NCBI RefSeq assembly: GCF_022427965.1
Contig: NZ_JAKTTI010000036.1
Coordinates: forward strand, 1-47,034
Origin: Fredinandcohnia quinoae
Lineage (GTDB): Bacteria > Bacillota > Bacilli > Bacillales > Bacillaceae_L
Reading direction: 5' to 3'
DNA: 47,034 nt
Shown here one piece after another: positions 8,473 to 16,585 of the stretch. The stretch's first letter is position 1. Each line of letters starts with the position of its first letter. The position numbers and the translations under genes are program-made. The notes under the pieces were generated by a model. It was not told the origin of the DNA and ran no database searches. It saw nothing but the letters and a program-made list of their open reading frames with translations.

Positions 8473-10053
8473 CTAAACAACTCCTTCTATAGTTTTTATT
8501 ATTCCTGCCTTTTTTAATGACTGATAAGCCGATAAACCTTGTTCTTTTCCCTCTTTTACTATCTTTGGCAAATCAGACTTTGATTCTTCATCAACCTCTT
8601 CTTTAATTTCCTTCGTAAGTTCCAATGAATATTGATAAGCCTGTTTCGCCAAGTCATTTACATCCTGAACTTTACTATCCTTTAAAACATCTTTTACCGC
8701 CTTTGATGCTTTTTCCTTTGACAACCCTAATAAATTCAAACGAAATATTGCCTCTTCCTGCAACTGTTCCGTTGATACAGTTTTATTAATAGCCTTTGTT
8801 GCTTTTATGAAACTGTTCTTTTCCAATACAATTCGTTCTTTTTCAACAGCACTATCAAAAGGAAAATATATATCTTCGTATTTTGCAATTTCATGGATAT
8901 CTCCCTTACGTAAAGCCTTTAACATTGGTTGTACCAGTTTGAGGTTTTCATTTGCAACCTGAGAAATCAACTTTGGTGAGAGTTCTTCTCTGCCTGTTGA
9001 AATTGCCCTAATTTGTGATAAAGCAAATAATTTTACTGCTATATCCAGTATCCCCTGACTCTCCTCATACAAGATATCTACGTATTCTTCTTTAAGTTCT
9101 ACAGGTTTCCTTACCCACTGATAATTCCAGATAGATTCAATGAATAAACGCCAATACGAATCTTTTTCCATTCTATTAAACACCATGTCCCCTTGACCGC
9201 TCCCCCTCCTTGCTTGGCGAAATTCCCTTTGTAAAACAGCCATCGCTGAGGGAGTTCCTATGAGACAAATTGGGATTGAGAGCTGATTTGTCAACCCGAC
9301 AAAGAAGTTTAACATCAATTTTGCTCCCATTCCTTTCAAGGAAAGATTTTGGATTTCGTCTATTGAGATGAATCCAATAGAATGCCCCCTTATTACCTGG
9401 TTCATGATAGGCATTAAAGTGTTTACAGATAACTTGTTTGAACGCCCAAACTTCTCAAAGTAGTTAGTACCTATTAAGTTATCAACAGTAATAAAGAACT
9501 GATTTACCAATCCCTTGACAGAGCTATCATGAGGACAATTTAATTGAACGTAAACTAATTGAGTGAACGAGAACGGTTTTCCTTTATAGCCTGAGTGAAC
9601 AATTGTCTGTGGGTATGTATTAAGTATTCTTGATAAGGTTGTTGATTTGCCCATACCACTTGGGCCGATAATAGTCATACTCCTTGGGATAGAGTCATTT
9701 ACCCAATTATGATTTTTTTGCTGTATTTCTTCGTATCCCTTCGTAAATCCCTTAGCAAATTCAGGTGTCATAGGATTTCTCCCGACATATCCTTGTCGAA
9801 TAAGACGTGATATACGATTTTCCAGATCTAAAGTTTGAGGGAAAACCTGATATACATTGAACAAGCGTTGAATTAAATGAAATCGATGATGACCTTCCAT
9901 CTCTCTTTCCATGGGATCAAAAAAAGGATAATGACTTAATCTCTCAATCACATCTTCCTTTGAAAATATGGGCGGTAATGCCTCAATAAAAGCATTCCCC
10001 GTATAATCTCCTATCACTTGGTCATGATAAACAGCTTGAATAAATTTACTCAT
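8473..10053 (-). CDS. tnsC: Tn7-like AAA+ regulator TnsC
   Basis: 526 aa. Walker A is GPSGMGKST (residues 130-138) and Walker B is FISIDEIQN (D232, E233), so the ATPase site looks intact. TnsC polymerises on DNA in its ATP form, links the target selector to the TnsAB transposase and gives target immunity. The C-terminal 150 residues are charged and helical and would contain the TnsAB contact region. The gene overlaps the tnsB end by 8 bp and stops just before tnsD, indicating tight translational coupling in one operon. Confidence 0.88.
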   Translation of the reverse strand: MSKFIQAVYHDQVIGDYTGNAFIEALPPIFSKEDVIERLSHYPFFDPMEREMEGHHRFHLIQRLFNVYQVFPQTLDLENRISRLIRQGYVGRNPMTPEFAKGFTKGYEEIQQKNHNWVNDSIPRSMTIIGPSGMGKSTTLSRILNTYPQTIVHSGYKGKPFSFTQLVYVQLNCPHDSSVKGLVNQFFITVDNLIGTNYFEKFGRSNKLSVNTLMPIMNQVIRGHSIGFISIDEIQNLSLKGMGAKLMLNFFVGLTNQLSIPICLIGTPSAMAVLQREFRQARRGSGQGDMVFNRMEKDSYWRLFIESIWNYQWVRKPVELKEEYVDILYEESQGILDIAVKLFALSQIRAISTGREELSPKLISQVANENLKLVQPMLKALRKGDIHEIAKYEDIYFPFDSAVEKERIVLEKNSFIKATKAINKTVSTEQLQEEAIFRLNLLGLSKEKASKAVKDVLKDSKVQDVNDLAKQAYQYSLELTKEIKEEVDEESKSDLPKIVKEGKEQGLSAYQSLKKAGIIKTIEGVV

Positions 10054-12172
10054 TCTTTTTTCCCAACCCCTTCTGTTGAAACTTCCTTATTAGAAGCAAG
10101 TCATCTGAAAAGTCGATTACCTTTGCCGTTTCATCACGCTTTTCTTGTTCCTGGTTCGATATTAAGGAAGCATGATCTTCTTGAACTTGTTCATTTCTTA
10201 CCCTATCAATCTCTTTTTTCCTATTATCCTTGATACCTTTGAGGCGTTGATTTTTGCTGACATTTGTTCTATCCCTTTTACTTTGTTTTTCAGCTTCCTT
10301 TACAATCGCCTCCACTTCTTCCATCAAGCTAATTTTTTCTTTAAGTCCTGACGTTTTACTTTTTTGTTTAATTCGCTGTTCCGATTCTTGTAAATGCTGT
10401 ACATCTTCAATAGTTTTATCCTTATAGCGAGACTGATGTTCTAATAAAAAACACCGTTCGAATGTGTGAGTATCTTTATCATGCAGATATATAAAACTAA
10501 CGTCTCTTGGATCGTAAGTAATAGAAACTTTATAACTTCCAGACATTCTGGCTTTGACAAACCATTGCTCTTTTAATGCTCTTGCAGAACTGTAGTACAT
10601 CCCTTTCCATTTGATACCATGTCCATTTATTGTTGCCTTAGCTGTAGGTAAGAGCGTTAGCATAAGCTGTTGTTTGCTTATTTCCCTTAGCCTTCCTGCC
10701 CTATTTTTCATTCCCCATTCCCACAACTTTACTGGAATTGGCTCAACACCTGCTTCAATCATTTCTTCATCACGAATATAGCCTTCGATAACGTGACTTT
10801 GATTGTAATAAATGGCACATCTTATTGCTATTTTCGCCAAATCTTTAAGACAAAGGACTGAGGATAGTCTGTAATCCTTAGCTCCTCTAATCTGGTAATC
10901 TGATTGTATAGCTCCTGGAAGTAACGATTTCGCCTGACCGTTAAATATGGAGAATTGCTTTTCGACCAATGATTTAAAATCACCCCTGTACGGAGCAGAA
11001 TTTTCAATTTTTATATTCAACTGATCAGTTAGAATGGTTGAAGCATTTGATAACAACTCAGCTCTATCAGCAACTATGCATTCTGGCAAATGTGCTGATG
11101 GCCATTCATCTTCTGTAATATCAATACCAAAACGTTTACAAAAATCCACCTTGTTTTCTACCATATTCATAAGTGCAATTCTTGCTTGCTCAAAACTTGG
11201 CCCTTCAAGGCATACGTGTACAGATAAGACCATTCTGGAAAAGACATCTTTTACAAAATACAACGTACCCCTCCCGATAATAGCCTGCCTATCGAACTCG
11301 CTTACAATAAACAGATCTGTTGTGGTAGAATCTATTTGAACCTTTTGCCCTGGTGAACGGACTTCTTGTTGGACACTCCCTAATACAGGTCTATATTGTA
11401 ATTCATAGCGTCTTTTTCCACGCCTCTTTATTATTTGTTCCGATATATTTTCATTCTTGCGTACCCAATACAAGAATTGATTGTAGCTTGGTAGTTTATC
11501 AGGACTGTTTTCCAATTCATCCTTAAAAAACTCTTTAATCATTTGTTCGTAAGTAAAACGGACTGTAACATTACTTTGACGATAATAATATTTCATAACT
11601 GCTAACTGAAACTTTTGTTTGGTATCTTCATCAATGTTCGTACCTTCTCCAACAATATCTCCCATTTTTCGAGGGCGGCCCCTTTTTTTATTCCCGCTCT
11701 TTTTTTCCACCCCAAGTCCACCACACTTATAATAATCTGGCAGTAAACTGTTTAAATACATCCCCCGCTTCCAGAACCGTTTCAGGATTCTAATAATCTT
11801 TTTGTTATTAGTCCTCAACTCCCCTGAAACTTGACGGATAATTTCATTTCTTGTTTTCGAGATTAGTAGCTTTTCAACACCATGTTGTAAAAGGATATTT
11901 ACAGTTTCCCATGCATTATCACGAATTACTTTAGCTTTTTCAGTAATCTCGTCTTCGGTAATGATAATGCTAAACGGATCATCACTAACAACCGATGCAT
12001 CTCCAACAGTTAATGCATCCTCAATTTCTTCAACCTTTTTTAACCTTGGTAAAGTATCATCATAAATATTTATTAGAAAGCATGATGTATAAACTTCATT
12101 TATCCAGATAATTCTTTCAATGCTATTTGAATCATCTTTATATTTGATTAGCATGTTTGTAGTAAGTATCAT
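10046..12172 (-). CDS. tnsB: Tn7-like DDE transposase TnsB
   Basis: About 708 aa, the usual TnsB size. It belongs to the retroviral-integrase superfamily. Numbered from the ATG at 12172, the catalytic triad is complete: D281 (VQIDSTTTD), D369 (CIVADRAELL) and E404 (GDFKSLVEKQF). An N-terminal HTH region (residues about 90-250, with KRGRPRK) would bind the transposon ends, and a long Lys-rich C terminus would contact TnsC. It makes the 3' cuts and strand transfer. The start at 12172 is preferred because GAGGTG lies 7 bases upstream; it overlaps the tnsA end by 35 bp. An in-frame ATG at 12187 is the alternative. Confidence 0.88.
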   Translation of the reverse strand: MILTTNMLIKYKDDSNSIERIIWINEVYTSCFLINIYDDTLPRLKKVEEIEDALTVGDASVVSDDPFSIIITEDEITEKAKVIRDNAWETVNILLQHGVEKLLISKTRNEIIRQVSGELRTNNKKIIRILKRFWKRGMYLNSLLPDYYKCGGLGVEKKSGNKKRGRPRKMGDIVGEGTNIDEDTKQKFQLAVMKYYYRQSNVTVRFTYEQMIKEFFKDELENSPDKLPSYNQFLYWVRKNENISEQIIKRRGKRRYELQYRPVLGSVQQEVRSPGQKVQIDSTTTDLFIVSEFDRQAIIGRGTLYFVKDVFSRMVLSVHVCLEGPSFEQARIALMNMVENKVDFCKRFGIDITEDEWPSAHLPECIVADRAELLSNASTILTDQLNIKIENSAPYRGDFKSLVEKQFSIFNGQAKSLLPGAIQSDYQIRGAKDYRLSSVLCLKDLAKIAIRCAIYYNQSHVIEGYIRDEEMIEAGVEPIPVKLWEWGMKNRAGRLREISKQQLMLTLLPTAKATINGHGIKWKGMYYSSARALKEQWFVKARMSGSYKVSITYDPRDVSFIYLHDKDTHTFERCFLLEHQSRYKDKTIEDVQHLQESEQRIKQKSKTSGLKEKISLMEEVEAIVKEAEKQSKRDRTNVSKNQRLKGIKDNRKKEIDRVRNEQVQEDHASLISNQEQEKRDETAKVIDFSDDLLLIRKFQQKGLGKKNE

Positions 12173-13013
12173 ATCTATACACCTCATTTTCGCTTAAAAT
12201 CTTGACTGTATGGCATGGGTACTTAAAGGAAATTGTCTTATTCATATCTACACCGACAATTTTTCTGGCTATCATATGTTTATAGATTGCAATAGCTGTT
12301 CCTTGTTCAAGATTAAATTCATCATCAAAACTGGTTAGGATTTCGCTAATCGGTTTATCCTCTCCATTTCCTATCATGTCTACTAATCGCTCTTTGAGAA
12401 ATGATTGCATTTCATCCTCAATACCGTATTCCTCCAAGTTGTAAAAGGGATGAATAAATTCGATGTTTTTTGCGAGAACCAAAGGAATTTCCTTATTGGT
12501 CACGATACCATAATCTACATTTTTCCTATTCCAGTATTCTTGCATTATTTGATATCGCTCAATTACTTGCTTATTCTCTAATTGTCGATAGTCTTTTACG
12601 GATCTGGCAAAATAACGTATATCACCGTTGTCTGTTTGCTCAGATAATAAAAAGGTCGTTGTTAGTATGATTGGTTCACCCGTTTTTTGATTAGTCAAAC
12701 GTTTGATTAACTCAGTATCTAAGTTGGGAACTATTTTATCCATACCTTCAATCAATGGATAATGCTCCTTGATATCTAAAAACTTTCCACTTCCAAGGAA
12801 CTCATATATATAAAATAATCTTGTCTCAGAGTCAGATAAGAATTCGTGTACTCTATTAGTAATCCAACCTTTAACTCTACTTACTCGACCGCTACTGGAA
12901 ACTCTTATTGTATTAATAAAAGGCTTATAGTTCTCTTTTTCCCCTTGCCCGTAACCCTCGTTTATCAATTTTGCTATTTTTTTCGTAGTCTGCTCATGTT
13001 TCAAAACAGGCAT
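12138..13013 (-). CDS. tnsA: Tn7-like TnsA with a substituted catalytic Asp
   Basis: About 291 aa, aligned by eye to TnsA. Conserved blocks are EFLSDSETRLFYIYEF (catalytic Glu, E63 from the start used), TTTFLL, RSVKDYRQL (Lys, K140) and a C-terminal HTH block (ERYQIMQEYWNRKNVDYGIVTNKEIP). In Tn7 the second block reads TDFLV with catalytic Asp114; here the same position is Thr (T120). The codons at about 12655-12670 read ACA-ACG-ACC-TTT, so this is what the sequence shows. TnsA normally cuts the 5' ends of the transposon. Loss of the Asp predicts failure of 5' cutting and replicative products. The start at 13013 has AAGGGA 9 bases upstream; an ATG at 13031 has no such site. Confidence 0.8.
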   Translation of the reverse strand: MPVLKHEQTTKKIAKLINEGYGQGEKENYKPFINTIRVSSSGRVSRVKGWITNRVHEFLSDSETRLFYIYEFLGSGKFLDIKEHYPLIEGMDKIVPNLDTELIKRLTNQKTGEPIILTTTFLLSEQTDNGDIRYFARSVKDYRQLENKQVIERYQIMQEYWNRKNVDYGIVTNKEIPLVLAKNIEFIHPFYNLEEYGIEDEMQSFLKERLVDMIGNGEDKPISEILTSFDDEFNLEQGTAIAIYKHMIARKIVGVDMNKTISFKYPCHTVKILSENEVYRYDTYYKHANQI

Positions 13014-13060
13014 ATACTTCATTCCCTTCATTAAATAATTTTCTGAGCAATTATTTAGGC

Positions 13061-13134
13061 AATAAAAAAGTGCATTTATACCAAAGTCAATACTCCGTCT
13101 TTTTTTTACGGAATGACTTGATACAAATGCACTT
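13061..13134 (-). terminator. Very long terminator stem between the recombinase and tnsA
   Basis: Arms at 13068-13098 and 13108-13134 pair over about 25 bp. On the minus strand the differences between arms are G-U wobbles plus a few unpaired bases; on the plus strand they would be A-C mismatches. This indicates an RNA made from the minus strand. The stem is followed on that strand by TTTTTTATTG. It lies 50 bases after the recombinase stop and 54 bases before the first tnsA ATG, so it would end the recombinase transcript ahead of tnsA. A TTGACT inside the right part could be a -35 box for tnsA. Confidence 0.65.
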
Positions 13135-13184
13135 ATTTTTGATTTCTATTAATATAGAAGAAACTCGCAAAAGTTTTTGATATA

Positions 13185-14042
13185 TTAAAGTAATTCAGCC
13201 TTTCTTTTCATCTCTTCCCTGCTCGGATTGGTGTAAATCAAACTGGTTTTCAAATCACGATGCCCCGCTTGATTTGCGACTTCATGAATTGAATATCCCG
13301 ATTCCAAGGCAGTCGTACAGTAATAGTGCCTTAGTAGGTGCGGAGTAATCCTATTGCTATATTTCTTAAAATGTTTATTTATAACGCTTCTGTCCACCTT
13401 ATCGCTTTCTCTCGATACAAATAAATACTCACTATCGTGAACTCTTACCTTTAGGTATTCCCTAATGGCATTCACAATTTTACTATTTAGGTAAACAATT
13501 CTCTGCTTACCACCTTTACCGATTACTACTAACTCTTTACCTTCAAAGCTATAATCACTCAACCTTACATTTAATGCCTCAGTGATTCTTAGACCACCAT
13601 ACGCCAGAAGAGTAACAAGGGCATATAATCTTTTGTCTCCTGCTTCAAGGATCGTTTGTCTAAAATGCTCAACATCTTTTTTTGTAATATCGCATGGGTT
13701 TGCATAATCAACTTGAACTTTTACAAAATCCGACTTAGAAATTACATCTTCCTCTTGCACTTTTTCATTTACCAGGAATTTGTTAAAACTATGTAATGAA
13801 CTTAACTTACTATTTACTGTCTTACCATTCAAGTTCTTACCTTTATGCTTTTTCACATTCAATAAATAAGACTTGTAATCTAAGATATTTTCCCTAAAGA
13901 GTTTTTTACAAGAAGTTCCATAAGACTCCTTAAACCATGCAAAGTATTCATTTACATGAGCAACATAGGATTTTATGGTGTTTTCAGATTTGGCTTCATC
14001 TTTTAGATAATTCACAAATTGATACACGATATGTAGTTCCAT
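13185..14042 (-). CDS. Tyrosine recombinase, TnpI-like
   Basis: 285 aa, with all catalytic residues present: R152 (GGLRITEAL), K176 (IGKGGKQR), H235 and R238 (TPHLLRHY), H261 (QAGHRDLK) and Y270 (SLIYTN). An N-terminal SAM-like core-binding domain spans about 5-95. The length is close to TnpI of Tn4430 (about 284 aa), which resolves cointegrates at an internal site just upstream of its own gene. A matching four-motif array lies 28-135 bases upstream of this gene. No Tn3-family tnpA is present; instead the neighbour is tnsA. A chromosomal XerC/D role is unlikely in this setting, but a generic phage-type integrase remains possible. AAGGAG precedes the ATG by 8 bases. Confidence 0.82.
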   Translation of the reverse strand: MELHIVYQFVNYLKDEAKSENTIKSYVAHVNEYFAWFKESYGTSCKKLFRENILDYKSYLLNVKKHKGKNLNGKTVNSKLSSLHSFNKFLVNEKVQEEDVISKSDFVKVQVDYANPCDITKKDVEHFRQTILEAGDKRLYALVTLLAYGGLRITEALNVRLSDYSFEGKELVVIGKGGKQRIVYLNSKIVNAIREYLKVRVHDSEYLFVSRESDKVDRSVINKHFKKYSNRITPHLLRHYYCTTALESGYSIHEVANQAGHRDLKTSLIYTNPSREEMKRKAELL

Positions 14043-14069
14043 TTGCCAATCTCCTTATTCCATAGAATT

Positions 14070-14177
14070 ATGTTGCACTGGAAATTCGCCTTGCCACAAG
14101 GAATTATGTGGCATTCATAATCCATATTTTACTTCAAACATTCTATCAGTGCAACATAAATCCTCTTATGTCGCACT
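14070..14177. repeat. Candidate recombination site: four related 10-bp motifs (IRS-like)
   Basis: Four copies of a motif close to ATGTNGCAYT: ATGTTGCACT at 14070-14079, ATGTGGCATT at 14106-14115, the inverted copy AGTGCAACAT at 14148-14157, and ATGTCGCACT at 14168-14177. The last two face each other across a 10-bp spacer and would form the crossover core. The first two are in direct orientation and would be accessory sites. The second is itself flanked by TGCCACA (14092-14098), making a weaker dyad. Two inverted plus two direct sites over about 108 bp upstream of the recombinase gene match the layout of the Tn4430 internal resolution site. TnpI-type proteins also repress their own promoter from such sites. 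Confidence 0.65.
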
Positions 14178-14250
14178 ATATTTCTTTTATTTTTTTGCTC
14201 CTTAATCAATAAACATTTTGTATAATATTGGATAGAAGGGAGAATAGGTC

Positions 14251-14877
14251 ATGGATTTAGATAAAAAGGAAAAAATTATTATATTAGCTATAATTGCATT
14301 TACACCAATTGCTTTAGGAATTATTCTTAATATACCAGGGGGCAGTTTAACAATAGGAGATGAAAATGCATGGGTGGGATTCTTCGGTAACTACTCAGGT
14401 GGAATAATTGGTGGATTTGTAGCTTTTTATATTGCAAAGTCACAGGTAAAACAAGAGCAGTATGCAAGATTAAAAGATAAAGAAGATCAAGAACAAGAGA
14501 AGATTAGTAAGCATGAAGAACAAGAAAAGTATATTAAAAATATAATTGAATTATTTTTATTAGACGAAATAACCTCCAACTTTAGAACCTTAGCAAAAGA
14601 AAAAAGTTACCTTGAAGCATTGGAACGAAGAGCTAAAGGAACTATTAATCCATCTTATACTTTTAATGTACCTTTACATTTTGATGAATTTGACAGAGTT
14701 AGGTTTGAACTAATTAAATATAATAATCAAGATGTTAAAGACGTAATTGAATTCTATAGAATCTGCAAAATAATAAGCTATGAACCTGATACGTCAAAAA
14801 TGTCAAAAGACGATGCAGAGTCAATAGTAAATGTTATTTCAAAATGGAATACTAAGTTGAACAAAAAGAACGGTTAA
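14251..14877 (+). CDS. Hypothetical two-helix membrane protein
   Basis: 208 aa. Membrane helices at about 8-26 (IIILAIIAFTPIALGIIL) and 42-64 (WVGFFGNYSGGIIGGFVAFYIA, Gly-rich), then a strongly charged coiled coil (about 66-105) and a helical soluble domain. The WVGFFGNYSGGIIGG block is common in small uncharacterised Gram-positive membrane proteins; function unknown. GAAGGGAG precedes the ATG, and a TATAAT at 14221-14226 suggests its own promoter. It is divergent from the recombinase and shares the upstream region that holds the four motifs. A terminator overlaps its stop codon. Confidence 0.65.
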   Translation: MDLDKKEKIIILAIIAFTPIALGIILNIPGGSLTIGDENAWVGFFGNYSGGIIGGFVAFYIAKSQVKQEQYARLKDKEDQEQEKISKHEEQEKYIKNIIELFLLDEITSNFRTLAKEKSYLEALERRAKGTINPSYTFNVPLHFDEFDRVRFELIKYNNQDVKDVIEFYRICKIISYEPDTSKMSKDDAESIVNVISKWNTKLNKKNG

Positions 14878-14899
14878 ATAAAGTTTACCGTTCTTTTTT
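14867..14899 (+). terminator. Terminator overlapping the stop of the membrane protein gene
   Basis: AGAACGGT (14867-14874) pairs with ACCGTTCT (14887-14894), extended by TAAA/TTTA, followed by six T. The stop codon lies inside the stem. Confidence 0.8.
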
Positions 14900-14913
14900 C
14901 TGTTGTCATAAAC

Positions 14914-15570
14914 CTATCTTTCAATATCGATATTAAATAACGGCATTAGTTTACCAATTGCATAATCCTCTAAATAAAATCTATTTACAACTTCATCCTT
15001 CCCATGCAGGTTTATAAAGCTGTATCCTACATGATTAACAATTAAATCAGCAGTATTAGGATGTTGCATAAACAGCCTCTCAATTCCTCTGCGAAGCTGA
15101 TCGGAAGTTGATTTTCTTCTATATTTAGACTGATTGATTTGTAAATGCAATGACATTCGCTTCAATATGTTATCAGCACTTTTTCCAACGTATAACGGAA
15201 TATGTCCTTTATACATTTCAAGCCAACTATCACTTATTTCAATCTCAACTTGGTGGTAATCATCTGATCCACTTTGACCTGAAATCTTTTTCCCTTGTAA
15301 TGTATATTTTCGGGAACACATTTTCCAATTAAAAGGTTCAAGACTTTCATTTGAATTATTTAGCCACCAAAACACATAAACGCCACCTTTATTTATACCA
15401 GTCGGCAATAAGGTATCATTTGAGTTCTTTATTTTCCAACCAGAGGGATACCTCTTATGAAAAGTTCCATCCTTATTTTGTATTCTATCTAATATATCCG
15501 TAATAGGTCGTTGTTTAACTAATTCAAGTTGATTAAATAATAGTTCAATATCCTGCGTTAATGATGCCAT
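14914..15570 (-). CDS. GIY-YIG domain protein
   Basis: 218 aa. The GIY half is GGVYVFWWLN (about residues 80-89) and the YIG half is IPLYVGKSADNILKRM (about 123-138), with the conserved Arg in the helix after it. The spacing between the two halves is longer than in compact GIY-YIG nucleases (about 40 residues), with an inserted beta hairpin. The C-terminal part (YSFINLHGKDEVVNRFYLEDYAIGKLMPLFNID) ends in the NxN-type pattern often seen near the end of GIY-YIG proteins. A nuclease acting on DNA is likely, but the target is unknown. AAAGGTG lies 5 bases before the ATG. It is a single gene, convergent with the membrane protein gene. Confidence 0.65.
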   Translation of the reverse strand: MASLTQDIELLFNQLELVKQRPITDILDRIQNKDGTFHKRYPSGWKIKNSNDTLLPTGINKGGVYVFWWLNNSNESLEPFNWKMCSRKYTLQGKKISGQSGSDDYHQVEIEISDSWLEMYKGHIPLYVGKSADNILKRMSLHLQINQSKYRRKSTSDQLRRGIERLFMQHPNTADLIVNHVGYSFINLHGKDEVVNRFYLEDYAIGKLMPLFNIDIER

Positions 15571-15692
15571 TTTTTCACCTTTATGTTTCTTTAATTTCCT
15601 TATCTTGTTTCAATTCTAACACATAAGCAAAAACACCTACACTTTAGTGAGCAGGTATTTCATGCTTCTTAGCCAAACAAGATTTAGCCCTC

Positions 15693-16055
15693 TTATTTAG
15701 TTTCTCGATTAATCATTCTTGAAAGAATCTTACATATCTCAATGGTTATTCCAGTCAAATCTTGAAAAATTCTTTGGTCTATGGCTCTTTCATTCGAAAT
15801 AGATAGTAACAACTCATTAACTTTCCTTGCTGAGTTCAATGCCATTTTCAAAGAATAATCTTTCTGATTTTCATAAAACTGACTATTCCCATAGGCGATC
15901 CTTACAGGAATGGATGTAACTAATTTCCAAAGTCTTTGTTCTTCTTTTGACGGTAATTTTACTTTTAGCAATTTAATTAAATCAACTAAATCCATTGCCT
16001 TCTGATAAACTATTAAATTATGGTAATCTGGCAAATATAACCTTTTATTTTGCAT
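15693..16055 (-). CDS. Avd/S23-like four-helix-bundle protein (first copy)
   Basis: 120 aa, all helical. The start (YHNLIVYQKAMDLVDLIKLL) and the third-helix pattern (ARKVNELLLSIS) fit the four-helix-bundle family that includes the 23S rRNA intervening-sequence protein and Avd of diversity-generating retroelements. These form basic pentamers that bind nucleic acid and, in retroelements, the reverse transcriptase. No reverse transcriptase gene is seen in this window. It is the last of three same-strand small genes next to the large noncoding region. AAGGAGG precedes the ATG. It resembles the 129-codon neighbour only in fold pattern, so they are diverged paralogues. Confidence 0.65.
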   Translation of the reverse strand: MQNKRLYLPDYHNLIVYQKAMDLVDLIKLLKVKLPSKEEQRLWKLVTSIPVRIAYGNSQFYENQKDYSLKMALNSARKVNELLLSISNERAIDQRIFQDLTGITIEICKILSRMINRETK

Positions 16056-16174
16056 ACTATTCCTCCTTGCTGTGGATTTTATATCATATTGTCGGGAATG
16101 TTTTTGATAGATAGGGAAATCTCAAATATGAAGAGTTTATCGGGGAACTTTAGAAGTTGAAGTTTATCCTTCCT

Positions 16175-16555
16175 CTACTTTTGTACAATCTTTTTCATCA
16201 TTCCAATAATCATTCTTCTGATTTCAATGAGCCTTTCATCGAAATTCTCAAATGTTTTTTCATCTATATAACCGCATCTATAAGATATTTCAAACCACGT
16301 CTGTGTTTCGGCCGCAGATCCAAGAGCAATATTCAAGAACTGTAGTTCTTTTTTATAATACATCTGCCCATTTCCTTCACTTAGATTAGCCGAAACTGAG
16401 GTTATTGATTTCCATATCTGATTCTTAATAACATCCTTTTCCTCCCATGGTAGTGTCTCAGTAAACTCTTTGACCTCCACCACCAATTGTATTGCTTTTT
16501 CATATACAGTGGTTCGCCTTACATCTCGCAAGTATAAATCTTTTAATCGTTCCAT
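16175..16555 (-). CDS. Avd/S23-like four-helix-bundle protein (second copy)
   Basis: About 126 aa. This is the clearer member of the family: YEKAIQLVVEVKEFTETLPWEEKDVIKNQIWKSITSVSANLSEG contains the near-universal pattern (qlwrsa.Sv.aNiaEG), followed by LQFLNIALGSAAETQTWFEI and a last helix ending in a basic KK. The family binds structured RNA or assists reverse transcription in some settings. Here it is encoded beside a repeated noncoding region, with no reverse transcriptase. The ATG at 16555 lies 9 bases after AGGAGG; the ATG at 16564 abuts the same site. It is 30 bases downstream of the 73-codon gene, so the two are co-transcribed. Confidence 0.72.
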   Translation of the reverse strand: MERLKDLYLRDVRRTTVYEKAIQLVVEVKEFTETLPWEEKDVIKNQIWKSITSVSANLSEGNGQMYYKKELQFLNIALGSAAETQTWFEISYRCGYIDEKTFENFDERLIEIRRMIIGMMKKIVQK

Positions 16556-16585
16556 AATATCCATCCTCCTAATCTGTTATTGGGT

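Noticed and set aside
13061-13134. Right end of the Tn7-like transposon with TnsB sites
   Set aside because: The arms are inverted, not the usual set of direct TnsB repeats, their differences fit G-U pairs in RNA, and no matching sequence was found at a possible left end. The true ends remain unknown.
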